This document shows, one piece after another, positions 1 to 9,471 of a DNA stretch of 50,938 nucleotides. The stretch is taken from the NCBI GenBank assembly GCA_011046415.1, contig DSAP01000183.1, positions 1 to 50,938 on the forward strand, read 5' to 3'. This stretch comes from a bacterium. Its GTDB lineage: Bacteria > Zhuqueibacterota > QNDG01 > JABMRT01. The position numbers were made by a program, and so were the translations under genes. The notes under the pieces were generated by a model, which was not told the DNA's origin, searched no databases, and saw only the letters and a program-made list of their open reading frames with translations. The stretch's first letter is position 1. The number at the start of each line of letters is the position of its first letter.

Positions 1-117
1 GAATAACCGGATGCGTTGATCGAAACGGGTATGAAATTCGATCCAGGCGGATCTGTTTTTCGGTTCCCGGCCGCAGAGCCGGACCCGTTCGGCGTTTGAC
101 AGCGAGGTATAATCCAT
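1..117 (-). CDS. Partial CDS (5' end only), possibly an ECF-like RNA polymerase sigma factor N-terminus
   Basis: Reverse strand from ATG at 117 is open to the window edge: MDYTSLSNAERVRLCGREPKNRSAWIEFHTRFDQRIRLF. The 'AWIEFHTRFDQRI' pattern resembles sigma-70 region 2 N-termini; the fragment is too short to be sure. Confidence 0.35.
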   Translation of the reverse strand, partial: MDYTSLSNAERVRLCGREPKNRSAWIEFHTRFDQRIRLF

Positions 118-354
118 ATCGGGGTTCGATTCGCTCGGATTCTCCCTTTTACGTATGAACCAAAATAGGAAATCAGGTCATTTATGCAAGCATTTATTGC
201 GTCCGGATACGGATCTGTTACGAAGTGTCGGAAATTTGCTGTCTTTTGAAAAAAGTGACGGGAAAAACGGGCGATTTCTCTGTCTCTATATAATAAGGCC
301 TGTGACCGATACAGGCCGATTCACCCATCATCCATTACAGGAAAGGAGAAGGAC

Positions 355-630
355 ATGAAACACATTCTCACACTCGCGGGCCTCGCCACATGCGCGCTGA
401 TCTTTCTGCAGTGTTCACAAAGCACGCCTATTTCACCGGATTTAATCGAGATGGAACCGGTGGTGCAGACGGGAAAGGGAAAAACCTCTCCCGGCACACA
501 AGCAGAAGAAGATACCCTGCCTGGCGGTGGACCGTATCCTGCCCGATTTGTCGAGGAGGACAAAACTGTGGGTGGACCCTCCCCGGTCACTCTCGCGGAG
601 GAAGATGCAAGACCGGGCGGCGGTCCATAA
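355..630 (+). CDS. Small putative lipoprotein with repeated EEDxxxGGGP motif
   Basis: Strong SD (aggaaaggagaaggac-ATG), signal peptide with lipobox-like ...ALIFLQC, three copies of an (A/V)EED..(G)GGP motif, and a strong terminator directly downstream. Confidence 0.65.
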   Translation: MKHILTLAGLATCALIFLQCSQSTPISPDLIEMEPVVQTGKGKTSPGTQAEEDTLPGGGPYPARFVEEDKTVGGPSPVTLAEEDARPGGGP

Positions 631-650
631 GCGGATTGGATATGTAACCG

Positions 651-690
651 GGGTGTGCAGTTCTGAATGAACTGCACACCCCTTTTTCTT
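651..690 (+). terminator. Rho-independent terminator of the small lipoprotein gene
   Basis: Perfect 13-bp stem GGGTGTGCAGTTC-TGAAT-GAACTGCACACCC followed by cTTTTTCTT. Confidence 0.92.
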
Positions 691-960
691 AGCGCTAAGT
701 ACAAAAAATAAATATGATTACAGATTTTTATCTCCTCACGTTTTACCCTCCATTATTTATTGTGTGAATTGTGAAGTTGTTTGCGTGGGTTAAGCATTGT
801 GAATGGAGGCTCTGCTGAGGATTCTTGGTGATCTCCTAGCGGTGCGCAGCCCCCAGAGAAAGTATATCGATTTCTATTCCGGGGTAATAAATTCGGACTG
901 CATCGACTTTTATGCGAGGCGGGCGGTAATTCGGGGCTTGGCGAAAGGAAGAAATAAATC

Positions 961-985
961 AAAAAGCCCAATGAAAATTGGGCTT
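961..985 (-). terminator. Intrinsic terminator downstream of tRNA-Arg
   Basis: Minus strand GCCCAAT-TTTC-ATTGGGC followed by TTTTT. Confidence 0.8.
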
Positions 986-1006
986 GAGTACTGAATCATC
1001 AAGTAG

Positions 1007-1080
1007 TACCCCCGGGGCGATTCGAACGCCCGACCTGCTGATTAGAAGTCAGCTGCTCTGTCCAACTGAGCTACAGGGGC
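1007..1080 (-). tRNA. tRNA-Arg (anticodon TCT)
   Basis: Minus strand GCCCCTGTAGCTCAGTTGGACAGAGCAGCTGACTTCTAATCAGCAGGTCGGGCGTTCGAATCGCCCCGGGGGTA: cloverleaf with anticodon stem GCTGA/TCAGC, loop CTTCTAA and T-loop GTTCGAATC; CCA not encoded. Confidence 0.95.
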
Positions 1081-1091
1081 AAAACAAAAAA

Positions 1092-1120
1092 AATGTAAGC
1101 AAAATCCCTCAAAAAATCAA
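1092..1120 (-). promoter_or_regulatory. Candidate sigma70 promoter of tRNA-Arg
   Basis: Minus strand TTGATT-N17-TACATT just upstream of the tRNA 5' end. Confidence 0.5.
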
Positions 1121-2151
1121 ATCGATTTTATCCGCGGCATTTTCTGTATCACCCGATACCCCCACTGCGAAACCGAGAATAAGAACGGGGAATGGACACG
1201 CAGAAACCGCCCGTAATTCACGAGCGTTCCCCCGAATTTCGCCTTAAAATCCCGTACACCATACTTCTCATCGGGATAACCCGCACCGCCGAAATCATAC
1301 ACCTTATATCCTTTTTGAGCACACGATTTCAACACATGCCACATGAGCATCTCGTTCACATTATAATTCAGAAACCGCGCGTCCGATCCCTGATACCAAC
1401 CGTACGCGACGTCTTTGTAAAACAATTCGAAGGATGCCGCGGCGATCCGGTGATCGATGAGCGCCAAAAAAACGGACATTCTTTGCGCCGGATAAAGCGT
1501 CTCGAACGCGTTTTGAAACAACGAAATATCCGCGAGCGGGATGCGGTTGCGTCGATAGGTCGCTGCAAGGAGCCGATACGCCTTTGGGATCTCTTCGGGA
1601 TCGGAAATTTCATGAAAGGCGACGGTCTCGCGGTTGACTTCACGGCGGATCCGTTTCCGCGTGTTCTTGCCGATTTGCCGAAGCAGGGCTTCCTCGGAAA
1701 GGTCGATGTCGACCAGGTAATTCAAATAATCCCGGTAGGGATATCCGCATCCTTTGAAGATGCTCCGACAACTCGAAATATCATTTAAATTACGGATCTC
1801 CGTAAATAAGATGCGATGATCATATAGCGCATTGTAGGCGTGCATCAGATGTTGCATTGCGGAAAGGCCGGCCGGAGTGTTCTCGTAGAGAATACCACTG
1901 TAATCGACCGCCCTGCGGAAGAAATCAAGCCGTACGGAACGCAACAGTGAAACCAACACAGGAAGGAACAGGGCCTGGATGCGGCCTTCTAAATCCAGGC
2001 AGGCCCATAGAAGCGGTTCGTGTCCCCGGGAGGCACTGAAAATCCGATAGAATTCCGGAAGATGAAAGACCGTGCCGCAAGGATGATGGTCGACAAACCG
2101 CCTCCAGAGGATTTCATCCAGTTCATGCACGATTCTCAGACCGAATGACAC
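1117..2151 (-). CDS. FemAB/GNAT-like peptidoglycan bridge-type acyltransferase family protein
   Basis: 344-aa ORF; FemAB/BioF2-like features: 'LLRQIGKNTRKRIRRE', 'AASFELFYKDVAYGWYQGSDARFLNYNVNEMLMWHVLKSCAQKGYKVYDFGGAG', 'KAKFGGTLVNYGRF'. Confidence 0.8.
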   Translation of the reverse strand: MSFGLRIVHELDEILWRRFVDHHPCGTVFHLPEFYRIFSASRGHEPLLWACLDLEGRIQALFLPVLVSLLRSVRLDFFRRAVDYSGILYENTPAGLSAMQHLMHAYNALYDHRILFTEIRNLNDISSCRSIFKGCGYPYRDYLNYLVDIDLSEEALLRQIGKNTRKRIRREVNRETVAFHEISDPEEIPKAYRLLAATYRRNRIPLADISLFQNAFETLYPAQRMSVFLALIDHRIAAASFELFYKDVAYGWYQGSDARFLNYNVNEMLMWHVLKSCAQKGYKVYDFGGAGYPDEKYGVRDFKAKFGGTLVNYGRFLRVHSPFLFSVSQWGYRVIQKMPRIKSI

Positions 2152-2218
2152 GGCAGGGGACCCCTTTAAGCAAAAGACGTCAAAACATAATTAAACATAA
2201 TATACATTATAAGAAGTA

Positions 2219-3586
2219 CTATTTGATGCTCTTAATCAAATGATCCGCTTGTTCCATGAATGGTGTGTAATGGCAATAGTTCTTGATTTTTTGTAACCAA
2301 TCCGAAGCATCGGATTTCATATTTTTCTGAATCGCCGTCAATGCAAGATGATACAGGGCGAGCGGATTATTCGGATCGCGTTTGTACGCGGCATGCAATT
2401 CCTCGATCGCGGCGTCCGGTTTCTTTCTTCTCAGCAAATTCACACCATATAATGTCCGTGTTAAAGGATCTTTTTTCCCCAGTTCGATTGCTTTCTTTAG
2501 TGATTCTACGGCTTCTGCATGCATTCCGGCCAGGTGCAAAACAGCTCCGAGCGCCTTGTAATACAGGCCACGTTTTGAATTGATTCGAATCGCTTTTTTA
2601 AAACAATCAGCCGCCTCCTGGGTTTCACCCAGTCTGATCTTTGTTTCGCCAAGTAGATACCAGACATAATGATCGGAGGGTTTTAATTTCAAATATCCCT
2701 GATATTTATTGGCGGCCTTCCTGAAATCTCCGGAGATATAGTACTGGACGCCTTCGGTGATCTGTTCTTCACGCATTTCATCCGGAATGGCATCTAGTTC
2801 CGGATTTGCAGATTGATCGACCTGTAGCGAACGTTTTGCATAATCCGCCATTTTGGTTCCTGGTGCCAATTCGATGACCTGATGAAAATATCGGTTCGAA
2901 CGCTTGAAATCGCCGAGAATATAATGAATTTTTGCCAGACCGAGATATGCCCGGATCTCTTTCGGTGACTGTTTCAGTATTTCCTCGAACAGATCGATGG
3001 CTTCATTGAATTTCTTCTGGATACTGAAGACCGTTGCCAGATGCAGCATTGCCAGCATACTCTTTCTGTCGAGACGGACGGCTTCAAGCAAGTACATTTC
3101 CGCATCCGAGATTTTTCGCATCCGGAGGGACGCGGCACCCAATACCAGAAAGGCTTTCGAGTGGATCGGGCACAACGCGATCGTTTTCTGCAGCGACTCT
3201 AGAGAATCCTGATATTGTTTCAGTTCAAAATGGACCAGCCCCAGTTGATAATGATATTGCGCATCTTCTTCATTTAACGCGATCGCATGTTTCCATTTTT
3301 CACCTGCGCGCGCGTATTGTTTCGAGCGAATCAGGCTCATGGCTTCATGATGAAGAGATTCGGCGGCTTCATCGATATGTGGCGGTTGCCAACTGAGAAT
3401 GAGTTCGTCCCCCTTGATCAGGGCATTCAGGCGGCCTGAACTGGTCTGATAATGTGCGAGTACTTTGTTCCTGAGCGTTTCAGGATCCAGTTTTTCACCG
3501 GGAAGATTTTCACAAATCGGATCTTCCTGAAGTGCGTTCATGGTCAGCCTGGCCATCATCATCTTTTTCGTATTTTGAACAGGCAT
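2219..3586 (-). CDS. Tetratricopeptide repeat protein
   Basis: 455 aa with many tandem TPR units (e.g. AGEKWKHAIALNEEDAQYHYQLGLVHFELKQYQDSLESLQKTIALCP). Confidence 0.88.
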   Translation of the reverse strand: MPVQNTKKMMMARLTMNALQEDPICENLPGEKLDPETLRNKVLAHYQTSSGRLNALIKGDELILSWQPPHIDEAAESLHHEAMSLIRSKQYARAGEKWKHAIALNEEDAQYHYQLGLVHFELKQYQDSLESLQKTIALCPIHSKAFLVLGAASLRMRKISDAEMYLLEAVRLDRKSMLAMLHLATVFSIQKKFNEAIDLFEEILKQSPKEIRAYLGLAKIHYILGDFKRSNRYFHQVIELAPGTKMADYAKRSLQVDQSANPELDAIPDEMREEQITEGVQYYISGDFRKAANKYQGYLKLKPSDHYVWYLLGETKIRLGETQEAADCFKKAIRINSKRGLYYKALGAVLHLAGMHAEAVESLKKAIELGKKDPLTRTLYGVNLLRRKKPDAAIEELHAAYKRDPNNPLALYHLALTAIQKNMKSDASDWLQKIKNYCHYTPFMEQADHLIKSIK

Positions 3587-3607
3587 GATCTCCCCCCATG
3601 ACAGTTT

Positions 3608-5311
3608 TTATGAAATTCCTTCGAGGACTGAGACGATCTTCTCCGCAAGCGACTCTTCCGGCGCCTGGAAGGTCTCCCCCGTTTTACGACAGCGGATTTC
3701 GAACCGATTTTCATCGATTCCCTTCGCCCCAATCACCACCTGGACAGGCATACCCATAAGATCCGCATCCTTGAACTTGAATCCGGCCGAGACATTCCGG
3801 TCATCGAACAGCGTCTCGATCTCCCGGGAAAGCAACGCGTCATAGAGATTCTCGGCCGTCCTCCTGACGGTTTCCTCGTCCATATTCAGGGCGATCAGAT
3901 GCACCTGGTACGGGGCGAGGATCTTGTCCCACACCATCCCCTTCTCATCGTGATTCTGTTCGATGGCCGCTGCGATGATCCGTTCGACACCGATTCCGTA
4001 ACTGCCCATGATAATCGGTATGGATCGACCTGATGGGTCCAGAAACAGGGCTTTCATGCTTTCGGAATATTTTGTGCCCAGTTTAAAAATATGTCCCAGT
4101 TCCATGGCATGGGTCACTCGGAGCGGGCCGCCGCATTGGATGCAGTCATCGTCCGGTACGACATTACGCAGATCGGCATAAATCAGGTCCGGCACACTCC
4201 GATCCGGAGCGATACCTTTTAAATGAAAATCGTTCTCGTTGGCACCCGTAATCAGCCCCTCCTGCCCCTTCAAAGCGGCATCCGCGACTGTCTCGATGGG
4301 CCGAGCCGGGCGGACGGGGCCGATGAAACCCGCTTCCGCGCCGCAAATACCTTTGATTTCATCGGGATGTGCGGGCCGTACCGTGTCTTTCAAAAAACCC
4401 ATCAATTTTGCCTCGTTCAATTCATGATCGCCCCGCAGGAGGACCATGACGGGTTTCGATCCCGCATAATAAACCAGCGATTTCATGAACTGCGTCTTCG
4501 GGCGGCCGAGGAATTCCGAAACCTCCTCGATGGTCCGGCGGCCGGGCGTATGGACTTTCTCCAATTCTTCGGAAGAAAAAGACACCTCGGAGGACCGCGA
4601 TTCGGCCACCTCGAGGTTCGCCGCATAGTCGCATTGCGTGCACAGGACAAGCGTGTCTTCTCCATGGAGAGATTCGAGCATGAATTCCTGTGAACTGCTC
4701 CCCCCCATCAATCCGCTCGAAGCGCCGACGACATAAAATTTCAAACCACAACGCGTGAATATCCGTCTGTAAGCTTCCGCATGGAGATCATATGACCGGT
4801 CCAGACCTTTCGCATCGGCGTCCAGACTGTATGCGTCTTTCATGAAGAATTGTCTCGCCCGGACGACCCCGGAACGGGGACGCGGTTCATCACGGAATTT
4901 GGTCTGGATCTGGTACCAAATCTGGGGCAAGTCCCGATAGGATTTCACGAATTTGCGTGCCAGATCGCAGATGATCTCTTCGTGCGTGGGTGCCAGGGAC
5001 ATTTCCCGTTTCTTGCGGTCCCGGAGCCGGAACATCTCGTCCCCGAACGCGGCGTTCCGTCCGGTCTCGTCCCAGAGTTCGATGGGATTCAGGGCCGGCA
5101 TGTGGATCTCCTGGGCGCCGATCCGGTCCATCTCCTCCCGGATGACGGTCATGACTTTCTGCATCAGTTTCCATCCCAACGGCAAATAGGTATAGATGCC
5201 CGCGGCGAGCGGACGGATCAGGCCGGCGCGGAGCATGAGCCGGTGGCTCGGGATGACGGCATCCGAGGGGATTTCTTTCTGGGTGGGTATATAGGCGGAA
5301 GAAAGCCTCAA
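3608..5311 (-). CDS. proS: Prolyl-tRNA synthetase (bacterial type with YbaK-like insertion)
   Basis: Class II motifs: 'LAPTHEEIICDLARKFVKSYRDLPQIWYQIQTKFRDEPRPRSGVVRARQFFMKDAYSLD', 'GSYGIGVERIIAAAIEQNHDEKGMVWD'. Start is TTG after GGAG. Confidence 0.97.
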   Translation of the reverse strand: MRLSSAYIPTQKEIPSDAVIPSHRLMLRAGLIRPLAAGIYTYLPLGWKLMQKVMTVIREEMDRIGAQEIHMPALNPIELWDETGRNAAFGDEMFRLRDRKKREMSLAPTHEEIICDLARKFVKSYRDLPQIWYQIQTKFRDEPRPRSGVVRARQFFMKDAYSLDADAKGLDRSYDLHAEAYRRIFTRCGLKFYVVGASSGLMGGSSSQEFMLESLHGEDTLVLCTQCDYAANLEVAESRSSEVSFSSEELEKVHTPGRRTIEEVSEFLGRPKTQFMKSLVYYAGSKPVMVLLRGDHELNEAKLMGFLKDTVRPAHPDEIKGICGAEAGFIGPVRPARPIETVADAALKGQEGLITGANENDFHLKGIAPDRSVPDLIYADLRNVVPDDDCIQCGGPLRVTHAMELGHIFKLGTKYSESMKALFLDPSGRSIPIIMGSYGIGVERIIAAAIEQNHDEKGMVWDKILAPYQVHLIALNMDEETVRRTAENLYDALLSREIETLFDDRNVSAGFKFKDADLMGMPVQVVIGAKGIDENRFEIRCRKTGETFQAPEESLAEKIVSVLEGIS

Positions 5312-5315
5312 ATCG

Positions 5316-6212
5316 TCACACTCCTTTCTCTATTCCATGTTGTCGACGACAGGCCAGTACGGTGTTCCGCAATAGCATGGCGATGGTCATGGGTCCCACA
5401 CCGCCGGGAACCGGCGTGATGGCTTCGGCGATTTCCGATACGGGATCAAACGCCACATCTCCCGCGATGCGGTATCCCTTGTCCGAGGCCTCATCCGGTA
5501 CCCGGTTCACGCCGACATCGATCACGACGGCTCCGGGTTTCACCATCTCCCGCGTGATGAATTCGGCCTGGCCGATCGCGGCGACGAGGATGTCCGCCGA
5601 CCGTGTGATCTCCGGAAGATCACGGGTCCGTGAATGACACCACGTGACCGTGGCATTGGCGCCTTTCGCCTTCTGAACCAGAATCAGGCCCAGAGGTTTG
5701 CCGACGATATTGCTCCTGCCGACGATGACGACGTGTTTTCCCTCGGGGGAATACCCGGATCGGAGGAGCAGTTCCTGGACGCCGACGGGCGTGCAGGGCA
5801 GGTATCCGTCCGTGAATCCGGCCGCCAGTTTCCCTACATTGTACGGGTGGAAAGCGTCCACATCCTTGATCGGATCGATGAGTTCGATGACGGCATGCTC
5901 GTCGAGATGTCGCGGCAGGGGCGACTGCACGAGTATGCCGTTGATTTTCGGATCGGCATTGAGGCGTCGGATCGTCCGGACGAGTTCATCCTGAGACAGG
6001 GATTCCGGGAAGATCAGGGTCTCCGAACCGATCCCCGTCTCCTGACACGCCTTGCCCTTCATCCGGACGTACACCTTCGAGGCCGGATCGTCGCCTACCA
6101 ACACCACACTGAGATGCGGATTCACCCCCCGATCCTTGAGGCGACGGACCTCGTCCGCCACTTCATTGCGGATGTTTTCTGCGATTTTCCGTCCATCGAT
6201 GAGCTTTGCCAT
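5316..6212 (-). CDS. folD: Bifunctional methylenetetrahydrofolate dehydrogenase/cyclohydrolase FolD
   Basis: '[14 protein letters not shown]', '[38 protein letters not shown]', '[12 protein letters not shown]', '[20 protein letters not shown]'. Confidence 0.97.
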   Translation of the reverse strand: MAKLIDGRKIAENIRNEVADEVRRLKDRGVNPHLSVVLVGDDPASKVYVRMKGKACQETGIGSETLIFPESLSQDELVRTIRRLNADPKINGILVQSPLPRHLDEHAVIELIDPIKDVDAFHPYNVGKLAAGFTDGYLPCTPVGVQELLLRSGYSPEGKHVVIVGRSNIVGKPLGLILVQKAKGANATVTWCHSRTRDLPEITRSADILVAAIGQAEFITREMVKPGAVVIDVGVNRVPDEASDKGYRIAGDVAFDPVSEIAEAITPVPGGVGPMTIAMLLRNTVLACRRQHGIEKGV

Positions 6213-6218
6213 TTCGCA

Positions 6219-7016
6219 TTATCCCCTGATTTGAAGACGTTCGATGTGTTGCGCCCGTCCGCTGATGGCATCCGCTTCAACAATTGCGCCGCAAAAGACG
6301 GGATTGCCCTCCCCTATTTTATAAATGACGGGTACCTGCGTCATAAACCGCTGGATGGCCGTGGATATATCCATTCCGATGACCGATCTGGAAGGACCGG
6401 TCATGCCTGCGTCGGTCAGGCAGGCCGTGCCGTTGGGAAGGATGCGTTCATCCGCTGTCTGAACATGCGTGTGCGTCCCCAGCAGTGCGGTAATCCGTCC
6501 ATCCAGATGATAGGCCAGCGCCAGTTTTTCTGCGGTGGCTTCCGCATGGAAATCGATCAGGATGATCCGGATCCCCTGGGTGTGCAGATCCTGAATGATG
6601 CGGTCTGCGACGCGGAACGGGCAATCGATGGGCTGCATGAAACTCCGTCCCTGAAGATTGATCACGGCGATGCGGTATCCCCCCGACGTCTCAAAGATAC
6701 AGCTCCCTCGTCCGACCGTTCCGGGCGGATAATTCAGGGGCCTCAATACGTGCGGATGATTGTTCAATACAGGGAAAATCTTTTGTTTATTCCAGATATG
6801 ATTCCCGCTTGTGATCACATGTACACCGGAAGCCATAAAATCATCGACGATTCGCGGCATCAGGCCTTTTCCGGATGCGGCATTTTCTCCGTTCGCCACG
6901 ATGAGGTCGAAATCATAATCTTTCGCGAGTCTTGGAATCGTTTCGGCCATGATTTCGAAGCCTTCGTGGCCGATCACATCGGCGACAAATAATATTTTGA
7001 CTGTCAGCTGACTCAT
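6219..7016 (-). CDS. YmdB-family metallophosphoesterase
   Basis: 'KILFVADVIGHEGFEIMAETIPRL', 'VANGENAASGKGL', 'SGNHIWNKQKI', 'GTHTHVQTADERILPNGTACLTDAGMTGP'; adjacent to rny as in many bacteria. Confidence 0.93.
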   Translation of the reverse strand: MSQLTVKILFVADVIGHEGFEIMAETIPRLAKDYDFDLIVANGENAASGKGLMPRIVDDFMASGVHVITSGNHIWNKQKIFPVLNNHPHVLRPLNYPPGTVGRGSCIFETSGGYRIAVINLQGRSFMQPIDCPFRVADRIIQDLHTQGIRIILIDFHAEATAEKLALAYHLDGRITALLGTHTHVQTADERILPNGTACLTDAGMTGPSRSVIGMDISTAIQRFMTQVPVIYKIGEGNPVFCGAIVEADAISGRAQHIERLQIRG

Positions 7017-7022
7017 CAGATA

Positions 7023-8582
7023 TTATTTGGCGTAATCCACGGCGCGGTATTCACGGATGACCGTCACCTTGATCTGACCGGGATATTCCATCTCCTGTTG
7101 GATTTTTTCAGAAATATCGGATGCGAGCTGGTCTGCCAGCGCATCGGAGGTCTTGTCCGGCATGACCATGACACGCACTTCCCGGCCGGCCTGAATCGCA
7201 TAAGTTTTGGCGACTCCCGGAAAGGATTCGGCGATCCCTTCCAGCTTTTCGAGGCGTTTGATATACCCCTCGAGTGTTTCGCGCCGCGCACCGGGACGTG
7301 ATCCCGAGACCGCGTCTGCCGCCTGGACCAAGGCGGAAATGGGAGACGTCATCTCAACTTCGCCGTGATGAGAGATGATCGCGTTCTCGACGATTGGGCC
7401 TTCTCCGAACCGTTTGGCCAGTTCGGCGCCGATCTGGAAATGGGTTCCCTCGGTGTTGCGGTCGACCGCCTTGCCGATATCGTGAAGCAGTGCGGCGCGT
7501 TTAGCCACCACCGGGTCCAGATTCAATTCGGCGGCCATCAAACCGGCGAGATGGGCCATCTCGATGCTGTGTTTGAGCACATTCTGGCCGTAGCTGGTCC
7601 TGAAATTCAGTTTTCCGAGCAGCTTGACCAGTTCGGGATGCAGGCCGTGTACCCCGGTTTCGAGCATGGCCTGTTCACCCAGTTCGACGATGGTCTCTTC
7701 CATTTCTTTGGTCATTTTCTCGACGACTTCTTCGATCCTTCCGGGATGAATCCGGCCGTCGGTAATCAGGGTTTCGAGTACACGGCGGGCAATTTCCCGA
7801 CGATAAGGATCGAATCCGCTGAGGATGACCGCTTCCGGAGTATCATCGACGATCACATCAATGCCCGTGGCATTCTCGAAAGCACGGATATTTCGCCCTT
7901 CCCGGCCGATAATTCTTCCCTTCATTTCATCACTGGGCAAATGCACAACGGAAACCGTGGCTTCTGATGAATGATCGGCGGCGGTACGCTGTATGGCTGA
8001 GATGATGATTTCCTTGGCTTCCTTGTTTGCCGCGAGACGGGCCTGATCCCGGATTTCCTTGACTTCCTGAGCAGCCATTTGCTTGGCCTTGCCCAGTAAA
8101 TTGTTTTTTAATTCCCTGATGGCCTCATCATGTGACATGCCTGAAATCCGTTCGAGCTTCTCGTTCTCCTCCGCGATAACGGCTTCTAATTCTTCCTGTT
8201 TGCGGGTCAGATATTCATTACGGTCTTTAAAACTCTGTTCTGTCCGTTTGATTTCATTTTCTTTCTGGTTCAGGTGTTCGAGACGTTTTTCGAGTTCCTG
8301 TTCTCTCTGTTCGAGTTTCCGGATACGGTTTTCATGTTCTTGCTTCTGTGTCCTTGTTTCTTTTTCGAAGTTTTGTTTCAATCGAAGCGTTTCATCTTTC
8401 GCTTCGATAATTTTCTGATTGCGAATCGCCGCGGCTTCTTTCTCCGCTTCGGAAACGATTTTCTCCGCGAGTTTCTCCGCGCTCGCGACTTTTCCCTGTC
8501 CCATTTTGTTGCTCAACACCCATCCCAGAAAGAACATCACCACGCTGATTGCCGCAGCGATAAATAAAATTGCCATTTCCAT
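7023..8582 (-). CDS. rny: Ribonuclease Y
   Basis: N-terminal TM helix, long coiled coil, KH domain '[46 protein letters not shown]', HD domain '[11 protein letters not shown]'. Confidence 0.97.
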   Translation of the reverse strand: MEMAILFIAAAISVVMFFLGWVLSNKMGQGKVASAEKLAEKIVSEAEKEAAAIRNQKIIEAKDETLRLKQNFEKETRTQKQEHENRIRKLEQREQELEKRLEHLNQKENEIKRTEQSFKDRNEYLTRKQEELEAVIAEENEKLERISGMSHDEAIRELKNNLLGKAKQMAAQEVKEIRDQARLAANKEAKEIIISAIQRTAADHSSEATVSVVHLPSDEMKGRIIGREGRNIRAFENATGIDVIVDDTPEAVILSGFDPYRREIARRVLETLITDGRIHPGRIEEVVEKMTKEMEETIVELGEQAMLETGVHGLHPELVKLLGKLNFRTSYGQNVLKHSIEMAHLAGLMAAELNLDPVVAKRAALLHDIGKAVDRNTEGTHFQIGAELAKRFGEGPIVENAIISHHGEVEMTSPISALVQAADAVSGSRPGARRETLEGYIKRLEKLEGIAESFPGVAKTYAIQAGREVRVMVMPDKTSDALADQLASDISEKIQQEMEYPGQIKVTVIREYRAVDYAK

Positions 8583-8694
8583 ATCAATTCCTCCAATTCG
8601 GCTATCTGCATCAGGGACTTATTTTGTTGCAGGCAAGCCTTTTCGATTCTGAAATACACGGGATTGGATTTCCGGAATTGAAAACCGGCATTCC

Positions 8695-8778
8695 AAAAAA
8701 AAACCCGTACACTCACAACATCTTGCGGCTTGAATCGAACTTCTTTCACCACCTGTTGAAGGACGTGTGAATACGGGG
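8695..8778 (-). ncRNA. Candidate structured small RNA between zapA and rny (6S RNA-like by synteny only)
   Basis: Minus strand CCCGTA...CAACA...TGTTG..GTGTACGGG followed by T9; outer stem CCCGTA/TACGGG and inner stem CAACA/TGTTG with a loop of about 33 nt. The zapA-downstream position is typical of ssrS, but sequence consensus was not confirmed. Confidence 0.35.
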
Positions 8779-8784
8779 AATCAG

Positions 8785-8820
8785 TCAAACTTTTTCATCC
8801 GGTTCGGGTGAAAAAGTTTA
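8785..8820 (-). terminator. Hairpin directly after the zapA stop codon (terminator or processing element)
   Basis: Minus strand AAACTTTTTCACCCGAACCGGATGAAAAAGTTT: 11-bp outer stem plus inner CCG/CGG; no long T tract follows. Confidence 0.4.
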
Positions 8821-9096
8821 TTATTTTTCTTTTAACTGCTGATCAATCAGGGAATTCAGATGTTGAAGCCTGTCCTCGAGCCGTTCACGTTCTTCGAAGA
8901 GTTCATGCGCGATATTGACTGCGGCAAGTATCGCCACCTTCAATGAAGAATCAACGCGGAGACTCTGATCGACCTCACGCATTCTGTGATCGACATAATC
9001 TGCTATGGCTTTGATATAATCGGCGTCCGCCTGTCCACGGATCACATAGTCGGCGCCGTAAATTCTCACTTTGAGGACATTTTTATCCGAACACAT
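8821..9096 (-). CDS. zapA: Cell division protein ZapA
   Basis: 'VRIYGADYVIRGQADADYIKAIADYVDHRMREVDQSLRVDSSLKVAILAAVNIAHELFEERERLE' matches the ZapA family pattern. Confidence 0.92.
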   Translation of the reverse strand: MCSDKNVLKVRIYGADYVIRGQADADYIKAIADYVDHRMREVDQSLRVDSSLKVAILAAVNIAHELFEERERLEDRLQHLNSLIDQQLKEK

Positions 9097-9170
9097 CGGA
9101 AAGGTCCTGATATTGTCATTGGATTGATATTTTACCTGATCCCTTCAACAAGTCCTGGCTAAGAATCGAT

Positions 9171-9452
9171 TCATTCCAACTTTTCAAATTCCTGCAATTT
9201 CTCCAGTAAGTTCTCGACTTTTGTACGAATGCGTTGTTGTTTGTCCTGGAATCCGGCGATCTCGTTTTGTACAACCCGCGATTGTTCGGCTTCCTCCGTC
9301 AATACTTGGATCTTCTTTTCTTTTTCCGTGATGATGGATGTCAGTTCTTGATTTTTTGATTTGAGTTCCTGGTTCTCTTTCCTGAGTTTGCCGACCCACT
9401 GAATGATCTGGTCGATTTTTGTTTCCAATACATCGAAGGTCTGATGCGTCAT
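9171..9452 (-). CDS. Short coiled-coil protein, ZapB-like
   Basis: 93 aa, almost entirely coiled coil (Q/E/K heptads), between pheT and zapA. Confidence 0.7.
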   Translation of the reverse strand: MTHQTFDVLETKIDQIIQWVGKLRKENQELKSKNQELTSIITEKEKKIQVLTEEAEQSRVVQNEIAGFQDKQQRIRTKVENLLEKLQEFEKLE

Positions 9453-9471
9453 AGTTACTCCTCCCTTCGAG

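Noticed and set aside
155-358. 67-aa plus-strand ORF upstream of the small lipoprotein
   Set aside because: No clear SD or domain; overlaps the lipoprotein leader and RBS.
5634-6992. 452-aa plus-strand ORF
   Set aside because: Antisense to folD and ymdB, both strongly supported on the minus strand.
8537-8788. 83-aa minus-strand ORF between zapA and rny
   Set aside because: Runs into the rny start in another frame, has no recognisable family, and covers the hairpin/T9 element; more likely noncoding.
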